Shown one piece after another: positions 43,148-53,582 of a DNA stretch of 64,000 nt; the first letter of the stretch is position 1; each line of letters begins with the position of its first letter. Under the pieces are notes generated by a model. It was not told the DNA's origin. It ran no database searches and saw only the letters and a list, made by a program, of their open reading frames with translations. The translations under genes were made by a program, and so were the position numbers. The DNA lies in contig NZ_OZ026539.1 in the NCBI RefSeq assembly GCF_964020195.1, positions 1,448,717 to 1,512,716 of the forward strand. Reading direction: 5' to 3'. This DNA is from Spiroplasma endosymbiont of Lasioglossum villosulum. Lineage in GTDB: Bacteria; Bacillota_I; Bacilli_A; Mycoplasmatales; VBWQ01.

Positions 43148-43261
43148 ATGAAAAAGGAAAAAATTAAAATTAGAAATTATGAATTTGAATTATATGAATA
43201 TCAAGTAAATACTTTATTAGATATTGTAAGAGAAATGTTAAAAGTAAATAAAGGAGATTAA
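43148..43261 (+). CDS. Very small phage protein
   Basis: 37 residues, MKKEKIKIRNYEFELYEYQ, ending VREMLKVNKGD. RBS AAAGGAGA. Charged and helical. The call rests on its RBS and on the tight packing with both neighbours (14 nt and 1 nt). Confidence 0.45.
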   Translation: MKKEKIKIRNYEFELYEYQVNTLLDIVREMLKVNKGD

Positions 43262-43262
43262 A

Positions 43263-44087
43263 ATGCCAAACGAAAATACACAATCAAATTATACTTTAAC
43301 TAAGTTAATTAGAACTGGTATAAGTCCAATTTGTACAATGATTGGTACAAGTGCTTATTATGGTCAAGTAATTGCAAATCCAGTATTAGGTTCAATTAAT
43401 AGTTTATTATTTGGTAAAAAATTAGGTTTAGATATATGAAATTTAAATCAAAGACCAAATACTAAAACTAAATTAATTAATAGTAGTAAAAAAATATTAT
43501 TAGGTTTAGGAACAATTGGTTTAGCAAATTATAGTAAATGAACAGAAAATAATATTAGTCCTATTATTCCTACAACATCAACTCCAATAACTACTACAAC
43601 TACAACAGAAGGTCCTCCATGATTACTATTAAATAAACAAGAAAATCAGTCATTAATGAATTGAGATACATATATTAGTTTAAATGCTTATGGTATATCA
43701 AATCTTATTAGTGGATTAACTGAGTTAATACCTAATAAATTTGAAACAATAAGAAAGATTTGTAATATGGCAACTGGTGGATGTTTAATATCAAGTGGAG
43801 TTACTATGGGTATTAATAATGATTTTAATAATGCTTATGCAGTACCTACTATTATTGCAGGAATAAGTGAAATTATTCATAATTTATTACCAATGGAAAC
43901 AACTAATCATATTGAAGAAATGCAAGAAACATCATTTAATAATGAAACTGCAAGATTAATTAATGATAATAGATTCACAATTAATAGTGAAAGAACTAGT
44001 CAATATGGTAGTGATAATATGAGCGAAGTTCCATTAAATCATGATAATGCTTCACTAAATTGAGATTATAATCACATGAGTTTATAA
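43263..44087 (+). CDS. Phage protein with several hydrophobic segments
   Basis: 274 residues. Hydrophobic or Gly-rich stretches at about 18-45 (TMIGTSAYYGQVIANPVLG), 80-92 (ILLGLGTIGLA), 160-180 (TGGCLISSGVTMGI) and 190-205 (VPTIIAGISEIIHNLL), with a Thr-rich linker (TSTPITTTTTTEG) near 105-118 and a polar C-terminus. It may be a membrane or virion-internal protein acting at DNA entry; no family recognised. RBS AAAGGAGA. Confidence 0.55.
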
Positions 44088-44103
44088 AGGAGGTGAATAA
44101 TTT

Positions 44104-44262
44104 ATGAATAAAGAAAAATTACTTGAATATTATAATAATGAAATTCATACATATAAAGAGAGAATGGAACAATTAAATAAAGAAATTGCCTTATTAGTAA
44201 GCATTATAAGTAATTCAAAATCGATGATTGAAAGAATTAATGGTGGTCAATTTGATGAATAA
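44104..44262 (+). CDS. Small phage protein (KEKL...GxFD family, member 3)
   Basis: 52 residues: MNKEKLLEYYNNEIHTYK, a coiled-coil middle (RMEQLNKEIALLVSII) and INGGQFDE at the end. RBS AAAGGAGGTG, one of the strongest in the phage. Shares both ends with the genes at 40499 and 41677. Confidence 0.55.
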   Translation: MNKEKLLEYYNNEIHTYKERMEQLNKEIALLVSIISNSKSMIERINGGQFDE

Positions 44263-44296
44263 TTAAAAAATAAATAATTGAAAGGAAAATATTGAA

Positions 44297-44485
44297 ATGA
44301 AAGAATTTTTACATGAATTAATAATTATTGGAACAAGTGTTGGAACATTAATTTGCAGAGAAATTATTGTTTTATTAAAAAGATTTATCACAACTCCAAA
44401 ACATGTTAGAGCAAATAACAAAATTATAAAACATCAAAAAAAATTAGCAAAATTAAATGAAAAGATTAATAAAGGAGAAAAATAA
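44297..44485 (+). CDS. Small phage membrane protein
   Basis: 62 residues. One hydrophobic helix (LIIIGTSVGTLICREIIVLL) then a strongly basic coiled tail (KHQKKLAKLNEKINKGEK). RBS GAAAGGAAA. This size and layout suit a holin-like or DNA-contacting membrane peptide; not provable from sequence. Confidence 0.5.
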   Translation: MKEFLHELIIIGTSVGTLICREIIVLLKRFITTPKHVRANNKIIKHQKKLAKLNEKINKGEK

Positions 44486-44486
44486 T

Positions 44487-44672
44487 ATGACAAAAATTGA
44501 ATTTAATGAAAAATATAGAAAACAAGATATTAGTATTGATAGAGATTTTGATTTACATATTGATAATTGTTTTAAATTTTCTGATATTGATACATTAGAA
44601 AATGCAGTTAATGATTATAAAAAATTAATAAGTGAAATACCACAATTAGTTAAAGATTGATTATTGGGATAA
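44487..44672 (+). CDS. Small acidic phage protein
   Basis: 61 residues, MTKIEFNEKYRKQDISIDRD, acidic in the middle, ending VKDWLLG. It begins 1 nt after the previous stop with AAAGGAG. No motif recognised. Confidence 0.5.
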
Positions 44673-44689
44673 GATTAGGAGAATGTTAA

Positions 44690-45064
44690 ATGTTAGAAAA
44701 TAAAGATAATGTTCAACAAACAACTGAACCTTTAACTGAAAATAATGTTCAACAAGAAATAGAAAATAAAGATAATGAAGCAGAAAATAAGTTAAATAAA
44801 CTTAATCAAGAAATTAAAGAAAAAGAAATAATTAATATATTTAAAAAATATCAAGTTAAAACTGAATTTTATGATTATTTAAAATTTAAAACTAATAATT
44901 TAGAAAATTCAAAAATTGAAGAAACTATTAAAAAAATGATTAAAGAACAACCAGTATTTAAAGAAACAATTAATACAGGTGGAAATAAACAAATAATTAT
45001 TAATAATAAAACAAATGATAAAGAAAATTTTTTAATTAATTATAAAAAGAAAAATTATTTATAA
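44690..45064 (+). CDS. Capsid scaffold-like protein
   Basis: 124 residues. Gln/Asn/Glu-rich first half with a repeated NVQQ...ENKDN unit, then a long charged helix (NKLNKLNQEIKEKEIIN) and a C-terminal basic patch (NYKKKNYL). Highly charged, helical proteins of this size directly before the capsid gene are usually scaffolding proteins; that role is inferred from position and composition. RBS AGGAG. Confidence 0.5.
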   Translation: MLENKDNVQQTTEPLTENNVQQEIENKDNEAENKLNKLNQEIKEKEIINIFKKYQVKTEFYDYLKFKTNNLENSKIEETIKKMIKEQPVFKETINTGGNKQIIINNKTNDKENFLINYKKKNYL

Positions 45065-45162
45065 ACGAAAGGAAGAAATAAAATGTCAGTACCATTTAAT
45101 CAAAATTTAGACAATACAGAGAGATTAGTAGAAGCGCCAGAATTTATAGAATTTTTTAAAAT

Positions 45163-46241
45163 ACTAAATTGTAAAGGTAAGTGCAACTAAATTATTTTTC
45201 TATCCAAATATTCGATTGGTGAAAGATAATTTAGTATTTTTCTTGGTCTTTGGTTTAAAGACAATATAAATTTATGAACTTCATTTTTATTAGTTTTTGA
45301 AAAAATAAATTTTTTAGGAAATTTTTCTCTAATTAAACCATTAGTATTTTCATTAGTACCTCTTTGTCAAGGTGAATATGGATTGGCAAAATAAATTTTT
45401 ATATCTAAATTTTTTTCAAGTTGTTGTCAATTTGAAAATTCTTTGCCACGATCAAAAGTAATAGTTTTAACAATGTTTTTAGGAAGAATTGATAAATAAT
45501 AACTAACATTTTTATTAATAACTTTAGTAGTTCTGTTTTTAACTAATATTGCTAAAGTAAATCGTGATACTCTTTCAACTAAAGTTATTAAACATGATTT
45601 GCTTTTACCTCGTGATGATACTATAGTATCTCCTTCTCAATGACCAAGTGTTATACGATCATTAACATTTATATCTCGTTCTTTAATTGATTTACCATTA
45701 AACTTGCCACGATTTTCTTTAGATTTTCGTTTTTTACCTTTTCTTCTTAAATTTTTACTAGTAACTTTATCAAGCATTCCAAAATAAATTCAAGTATAAA
45801 TTGTTTTAAAACTAATAACTCACTCTTTATGAAAATTTTTAATTCTGCCATAAATTTGTTCAGGTGATCAACCTAATAGTAATTTTTGTTGTACATATTT
45901 TACTAAATTCTTATTTTTAAACTTATGAAAACTAATATGTGATTGTTTTCGATTTTCAGCTTTATTTTGTGCAATTAATGAAAAATAATGATTATTATCT
46001 TTATTTCTATTAATTTCTCGAATAATAGTACTAATACTTCGATTAAGATTTTTATCTATTTCACTAATTTTAAATTTAAATTTCAATTGATTCTCAATAT
46101 AAATCCTTTCATCTATGCCAAGATGTTTATAACTCATATAAAAACTCCTTACTTTTTTCTAAACTAAATTTAGCATTATGAAATTTTTATATGAGAATTT
46201 TTTGCAATTTTATTTACTTGCACTTACAAGTATAACTCAGC
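45163..46241 (-). mobile_element. IS30-family element, copy C
   Basis: 1079 bp inserted in reverse orientation inside the capsid-like gene, flanked by AAAT (45159-45162 and 46242-46245). The outermost base of its right end is changed (A instead of G on the plus strand). Confidence 0.9.
45187..46137 (-). CDS. IS30-family transposase (copy C)
   Basis: 316 residues, full length. Carries one visible difference from the other copies, Asp for Ala in the helix-turn-helix region (KISEIDKNLNRS). Confidence 0.9.
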
Positions 46242-47364
46242 AAATTTCAAATAGTCCATGAGCAAACTTTTTCCTTACTGAAATTGTTGACTCAGTAAAT
46301 ATTGAGTTTATTGTTAAAAAACCAAAAAAACCAGAAGTAAAAATTATTGCTTGAGATGATAAAAGTAAAAGATATGAATTACCATATGTTGATACAGATA
46401 AAATTAGTAAAAAAATAACTAAAAAATATCTTGCAGGAGAAATTATTGCAGATGTAGATTTAAAAGCAAATAATGGACAAAATTTATTAGATAGTATGCA
46501 ATATGAAGTTGCAAATGATTTAGCAGATAAATTGGCAATTGATGATACACAAGCAATTGCAAAATTTGCTACTAAAATCGATATTGAAGATACAACACCA
46601 GTAGGCTATTTAAAATCAATGTTATCTGCTTGAAATACTTTGTTTCAATTTAGAAACATTGCAAATAGTAAATTTTTTATTACTAATGGTCTTTATGATA
46701 GTTTAGTTTATTTAGCAGATAATAAAGGTTTAATTACCGATAATCAGTTGGCACAACAATTACGTTTAAATGGAAATAATTTATATGTAAAAGGTGTATT
46801 ATGTGAAATCGTTCTTGATGATTATATGATTTTTACTAATGATAAAAATGAACAACAATTAATGACCTTTATTTTAGCAACACCAAGAGCGATGAAAAGA
46901 TATATGATAGAAAATACAGTTATTTATGTAGATTTTATTAAAGATGATAAAGCAGGAAGAGCATATAAAGTTGCTGGTGAAGTTGTTGGAGAAGCAATAC
47001 CATATATTTCTAATAATGAAACAACATCACGTTGAATGTTATGTGGAGTTATTAAAACAGAAAAAACTGATTTAAAAACTAAAATTACAAGTTTAACAAC
47101 TGATATTACTGCAAATGTTAATAACAATAATAGTGAATTAAATACACAAATAAAAAGTACTAATGAACTTAAATCATTAAATCCAAATTTAACAAATCCA
47201 ACTATTAAATATTTTAGTGATGCACAAGGAAAAACTAATGTAAGTAATCAAAAACAAAAAGCAGGTGACTTATATATAACCATTACTGCTAATGTTAATG
47301 ACTTAAATTATAAAGGAACAACAAATCCAATTAAAATAACTCTTAAATAAAGGAAATTAATATT

Positions 47365-49080
47365 ATGCCAATCGGTACAACTAGTACAGCAATACTTTTA
47401 AACATAAATAAACCAAAACATACTAGAACAAGTAACCAACAAGAAAACAAAAGTTTTTGATGAGAAATTTTAGAAATGATTGGTGTACAAGTTATAGCAG
47501 TAGCACTTGCTCCTTTTACTGGTGGATTAAGTGAAAGTTTTACACTTGGATTAGGTGCAAGTGATTTAGTTGCTAGTATTAGTGCTGTTGGTGTAGAGTT
47601 TTTAACTGATTTTACTATTAATCAAGTTTATGATTATTTAAAAGGAAATGTAACAAAATTAAATACTTTCTTTAATATACTTCCTGCATTTGCTGGACTT
47701 AATAAAATTAGTCGTGGTTATCGTACAAGTAAATTTATTAAACTAGCACAAAAAACTAAAACATTAGAACAAGTGGGAATTAAAAAAGCAAAAAATTTAC
47801 AAGAAATTATTAGTCAAGTAAGTGGAAAAGAAATTTTAACAGATAAAATTATTGGTAATAAACGTTATTTAATGAATTATAGTTTTACTCCTAATCGTGA
47901 AACAGTATTACGAGATTTAGGTTATGTTGCTGAAAGACAATATAAAAATAATTTTCAAAAATTAGAAGCACAAGAGTTAAAAGATTACTTATTATTACAA
48001 AATACATTAATAAAACTAAGTCCACAATTAACTCCTAAATTTAAAATTAAAGATATTGAAAAAGCAAATAACTTTTTAAAATTTAATACTGATTTAAAAG
48101 AAGTATTAAAAATGAATCAACATGATTGATTAAATTTAGTTCATACAATACATACAGAAAATAGATATGGAAAAACTTTAATTTTAGATTTACAAAAAAT
48201 TCGTGCTAATGCTATTAAATTTAATTTTAAAAATAATGTTATTCATCAACTTGTTTTAAAAGCAAATCAAACTTTTAAATATTTTGATATTAGATTTTAT
48301 TTAAAAAAAGGTTTAAATAAATTTTGAAAAGATACACCATATTTTGAAAAAATACTAGAAAGTATATATAAATTACAAGAAAAATTTGAAAAGTTAGAAA
48401 AACAAGTATTTGAAAAAATTCAGAAATTAAAAGAAAAAGCAACTAACTTATTTACTAGTGCAGAAAAAAGAGCAATTAAACACGCACAATTAATTCCATT
48501 AAATTCACCAGTATTTATGGGTTGTAAAATTCAACCTTTGTCATTAAATAAATGTGCAATTACTATTTATCATCGCAATCCTAAATATAAACCAATTACA
48601 GTTGTTGATAGTATTCTTAAAGCAAAAACTTTTGTTACTCAAATACATCCATTCCATTGATATCGTTGATATAGTGGTTGATACATTGGTTATGGTGTTA
48701 ATCATAATAAATGATTAAAAGCAATAGCATTTGCTCCACCAGTGGTACAACAAGTAATTAGAGATAGTTTTAAAGTATATAGAGAAATATTTAGAACTAT
48801 TAGAACTTATCATAAAGTAGTAAATATTATTAATAATCCTATTGAAAATATTAACAAATCATTTAAAAATGTTGGTTTAAAATTTAGTGTTAATACTTTA
48901 TTTGGTACTGGATTATTACATCATTTAGAAAAATTTGCATATAGTCAAGTTGTAACAAAAAGTAAGAAAAATTTAAAAAAAGGTAAAAATAAAATACAAA
49001 AAGAAATTGAACATATAACACATAAAAAAACAAAAAAACATACTCATCATTATAAACAAGCATTTTTTAAGGAATGATAA
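47365..49080 (+). CDS. Large virion protein, possibly internal/ejection
   Basis: 571 residues, many TGA (Trp). Residues about 38-95 are Gly/Ala-rich and hydrophobic (VIAVALAPFTGGLSESFTLG, SISAVGVEFLTDFTI), the middle is helical with a coiled coil (KLQEKFEKLEKQVFEKIQKL), and the end is strongly basic (KKTKKHTHHYKQAFFKE). An aromatic block FHWYRWYSGWYIGYG lies near 440. This mix resembles membrane-active internal or ejection proteins of short-tailed phages, but there is no sequence signature. RBS AAAGGAAA. Confidence 0.5.
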
Positions 49081-49083
49081 ATT

Positions 49084-51162
49084 ATGATTAATAAACTTTG
49101 AACTGATGTCAGTCTTGAAAATTATAATAACTGATATCCATTAACTGGAAAAATTACAGAAACGCCACAGCAATATATACAAACATGACCAAATGCTAAT
49201 GATTGATTTAAAACATTTGCTATTCGTGCTCAAAATGATATTAATGCTTATCTTAATTTTATTTTATCTAAATTTCCTTTTGATAGTTTTAAAGATGAAT
49301 TAATTAGAGAAACATTAAGAGATATGGTTTATGTAATGGTAGAACATTGAGTATTTAATCGTACACCAATTGAATTTAATGTTGATGCTACTATTCAATT
49401 TAATAATGGTAATCAATTTAGTGCAAGTAGTATTCCTACAATTAATGTTTGAGATTTAGCACCTAGTAGAATGAAAATATGGGCAAGACTAACAGAATTA
49501 AAACAAATATTTTCAAGTTATAATGATGATGAAATAGATGTTGAAAAAATTGACTTAAAAGCATTTTATACTAGAAATCAAGTTGATGAATTAATTGAAC
49601 AACAAAAAGAATTTACATTATTAAAACAAATTAAATTATATGATGATTTAGTTGATGATAATGAAAATGAAATATATAGAGGTCCTGTTAGTAAATTTAT
49701 TAATAAAGGTTATGTTGCAACTGATTATGATAAAGAAACTGAAACAATGATTTTAGATTGACCTGATGAAATTGGTACATTACCCCCCGAAGCATTACAA
49801 AATAATCCACAAATTGGTGATTATACACATGCACCAACTTGTGATTTTTCTGCTAAACAACAAAAACGAATTACTACTAATGAAAATGAAATTACCAAAT
49901 TAAATACTGAATTAATTAAAGCAAATGAAAATATTAATGATGTTAAAAATAATTGATTTAATATTGAAACTAGTCCTTTATGAAAAAAAGTTGAAAATAA
50001 TAATATAGAAATATTTAAATGATATTTTATTAAAATCAGTTATCAATATTTAACAGAAAAAAACTTTATGAAATTTTATAAAGTAATTAAAATTTATTTA
50101 AATAATGTTTTTAATGAATTTGAATTGCTAAATGTTGATTCCATGACGTATAGTGAACAAATCCAAAATAAAAGAATTTTAAATACCGGAACGATTTACT
50201 ATGACAATAGAAATAAAAAATTTAGGGGTGGTGGTAATTCCTATCCTGAACGTGGAAAAATTAATTTAATTGGTGATATAGAAGAAATATATCAATATCA
50301 AGGAATAGATACACCAACTGAATTTATAACAGAAGAAAGTACTGAACATGATTATTACACAAAACTAGAAACTAATAATTTATTAGATAAAAAGCAAAAT
50401 ATCAATGATGATGCTTTACAAACAGTTTCTAAACAAATCGTTCCTGCAATTAATGAAATCAATAATAAAATTCCTAATTTATCTGATTATTATAAAAAAG
50501 AAGAAGTAGATAAAAAATTAGAAGATGTAAAATCACAATTTCCTATTGCATTTCAAATAAATGCTATTAGTGCAGAAATTCCTAATTTAGAAACTACTGA
50601 TAAAACTATTGCCGGTGCTATTAATGAATTAAAAGAAAAAATAAAAGATAAAAAATTTTCAAATGATTATTTTAAATATAATACTGAAACAAATGAAATT
50701 GCATTAAATGATGAAGAAAATTCATTACTTTGTAAAGATTTATTAGAAAATAATGAATATAAATTATTAAAAACTCAAAATAAAAAATTATTACAAGCCA
50801 TTAATGAAATATTAGAAAAACAACCACAACCCAGTCCAAGTGGTTCAAATTGAAAAGAAGTAGGTAAAGTCGTAGTAGATAAAAATAATATTACACATAT
50901 AGAATATATATTTAAAGATAAAACACATTATAGAATATATTATAGTTTTGGTGATTATACTAGTAAAGAAAATAATAAAAATTATAGTTGACAAATAATT
51001 AATTTTTATTATCAATTAGATACAAATGTTTTAAAAAGTAGTTTATGAATATCAAATAATAATGTTAATGCGGATACTGAAATTAATATTTATAATAATA
51101 GAATAATGTGGGGTATGGGTAGAGATTATATTTTTAAAAAATTAGAAGAATTACAGGAATAA
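49084..51162 (+). CDS. Tail-fibre/appendage-like protein with YYTK repeats
   Basis: 692 residues with many TGA (Trp). Residues about 1-140 form a helical-then-strand domain (NDINAYLNFILSKFPF, EFNVDATIQFNN). Then three fibre-type units appear: FYTRNQVDELIEQQ (about 157), DYYTKLETNNLLDKKQNIN (about 420) and DYYKKEEVDKKLEDV (about 472). YYTKxExDxLL units of this kind recur in phage tail fibres, where they form trimeric coiled stalks. The C-terminal part (KEVGKVVVDKNNITHIEYIF) is beta-rich and may bind the host. It starts 3 nt after the preceding stop. Confidence 0.6.
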
Positions 51163-51166
51163 TATT

Positions 51167-51289
51167 ATGTTTTTTAAAATTATAAAAATTATTTTAGGTT
51201 TAATTGGAGTAATTCTATCATCTGCAACTGCTGGCTTAATTATATTTATTATTGTCAAAATTATATTAAAAATTAATCAAATATTTTAA
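51167..51289 (+). CDS. 40-residue phage membrane peptide
   Basis: MFFKIIKIILGLIGVILSSA followed by TAGLIIFIIVKIILKINQIF: one or two membrane helices with lysines at both ends. It lies between fibre-like and portal-like genes. Holin-like size and charge pattern, not proven. Confidence 0.5.
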   Translation: MFFKIIKIILGLIGVILSSATAGLIIFIIVKIILKINQIF

Positions 51290-51769
51290 AGAAAGGTGGT
51301 AAATATTATGTTAGGTAGATTTTTTAGAAGAGATAAAACAAATACTAGTGATAATCAAAATGAAAAAGTAAAATTTTTAACTAATAAACACAAAAATACG
51401 CATGCTTCAATTTTAAATTATTTTGGTTTTAATGATTTTAATCATGAGACATATTTTACTGATTTTGTGGCAGAAAATAATGCTAATTTATATAATGCTC
51501 CATTAGAAATAAATAATGAAACTATTAAACAATACTTAATTCAACAAGAATTTTACAGAAAAAATTGAAATTCTATTTTTAAATTAAGTAAATTAGGAAT
51601 TAGTGGTTATTTAATTTATATTGCTAATGATGACTTATATTTTCAAGTAGTAGATATTCAACAAAGAGTTTATGATATTACTGGTAAATTAATTCAATGT
51701 ACTATTTTTTATGATAACTATGAACAAAATGCACAAACAGTAAGACTATTTGAAGTTTATACATTAAAC

Positions 51770-52848
51770 GCTGAGTTATACTTGTAAGTGCAAGTAAATA
51801 AAATTGCAAAAAATTCTCATATAAAAATTTCATAATGCTAAATTTAGTTTAGAAAAAAGTAAGGAGTTTTTATATGAGTTATAAACATCTTGGCATAGAT
51901 GAAAGGATTTATATTGAGAATCAATTGAAATTTAAATTTAAAATTAGTGAAATAGCTAAAAATCTTAATCGAAGTATTAGTACTATTATTCGAGAAATTA
52001 ATAGAAATAAAGATAATAATCATTATTTTTCATTAATTGCACAAAATAAAGCTGAAAATCGAAAACAATCACATATTAGTTTTCATAAGTTTAAAAATAA
52101 GAATTTAGTAAAATATGTACAACAAAAATTACTATTAGGTTGATCACCTGAACAAATTTATGGCAGAATTAAAAATTTTCATAAAGAGTGAGTTATTAGT
52201 TTTAAAACAATTTATACTTGAATTTATTTTGGAATGCTTGATAAAGTTACTAGTAAAAATTTAAGAAGAAAAGGTAAAAAACGAAAATCTAAAGAAAATC
52301 GTGGCAAGTTTAATGGTAAATCAATTAAAGAACGAGATATAAATGTTAATGATCGTATAACACTTGGTCATTGAGAAGGAGATACTATAGTATCATCACG
52401 AGGTAAAAGCAAATCATGTTTAATAACTTTAGTTGAAAGAGTATCACGATTTACTTTAGCAATATTAGTTAAAAACAGAACTACTAAAGTTATTAATAAA
52501 AATGTTAGTTATTATTTATCAATTCTTCCTAAAAACATTGTTAAAACTATTACTTTTGATCGTGGCAAAGAATTTTCAAATTGACAACAACTTGAAAAAA
52601 ATTTAGATATAAAAATTTATTTTGCCAATCCATATTCACCTTGACAAAGAGGTACTAATGAAAATACTAATGGTTTAATTAGAGAAAAATTTCCTAAAAA
52701 ATTTATTTTTTCAAAAACTAATAAAAATGAAGTTCATAAATTTATATTGTCTTTAAACCAAAGACCAAGAAAAATACTAAATTATCTTTCACCAATCGAA
52801 TATTTGGATAGAAAAATAATTTAGTTGCACTTACCTTTACAATTTAGC
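51770..52848 (+). mobile_element. IS30-family element, copy D
   Basis: 1079 bp in the portal-like gene, flanked by AAAC (51766-51769 and 52849-52852). Same ends as copy B. Confidence 0.9.
51874..52824 (+). CDS. IS30-family transposase (copy D)
   Basis: 316 residues, apparently identical to copy B, full length with all DDE residues. Confidence 0.9.
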
Positions 52849-53582
52849 AAACAATGAAGAAGTAACAATTAATCGTGCAATTTATAGTATTAGTGATAAT
52901 AAAAAACAATTTCCATTAGATTTTAAATTATATATTAATAATCCTAATTTAGCACAAGAACAAACACTAAATATTAACTATATACCAATAGCAATTATGA
53001 GAAATAAAGCAAATGAGCTAGCAGATTGTAATAAAGTAATGGATAAAATTAAAGCATTAGATGTTATTTATGAACAAATTGTTTTAGATACCATTTTAAA
53101 TTCACCTAAATTTATATTTAGTCAAACTTATGGCAATGTTCAATCTTTAATAGAAGACGCAGTAAGAACTTTGGTTACTAAAAATTACATATTTAAAAGT
53201 GGTGGAGATAATAATGAACAAAATGAAAATATTAATATGACAAATAGTAATTTTAAAGGTAAAAATTTAACTGATATATACGATTGAAATGTTAATGAAA
53301 TATTTAAACGTTGTGGTATTCATATACCAAGTCAAAAGAAATCAGCACAACAATCAGTTCCAGAAAGTACAGCTGTAAATATTTCAACTATTAATTATAT
53401 TGAACAAAAGTTATGACAATTTAATATTGATATTCTTAAATTTATTCAAATATTAGTACGTTTAGATAAAGACTTATTAAGTAGTAAAACATTTAATATT
53501 AATGATGAACAAGAAATTAATAATTTAACTGTTAAATTAAAATTATTTAACCCCGAAAATAACCAATTAATAGGAGAGAACA

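Larger units (their letters stand above)
45083..47350 (+). pseudogene. Major capsid-like protein gene interrupted by IS30 copy C
   Basis: Removing the IS (45163-46241) and one AAAT duplication gives a continuous 394-residue frame: MSVPFNQNLDNTERLVEAPE, FFKISNSPWANFFLTEIV and on to ITLK. Size, place after the scaffold-like gene, and a C-terminal segment GEVVGEAIPYISNN suit a major capsid protein. Residues about 310-394 form an Ig-like end domain (KAGDLYITITANVND, YKGTTNPIKITLK) like repeats in Spiroplasma surface proteins. RBS AAAGGAAG. Broken in this genome. Confidence 0.6.

Noticed and set aside
43263..44087. Capsid role for the 274-residue phage protein
   Set aside because: It has several hydrophobic segments and a Thr-rich linker, unlike a capsid; the protein after the scaffold-like gene fits much better.
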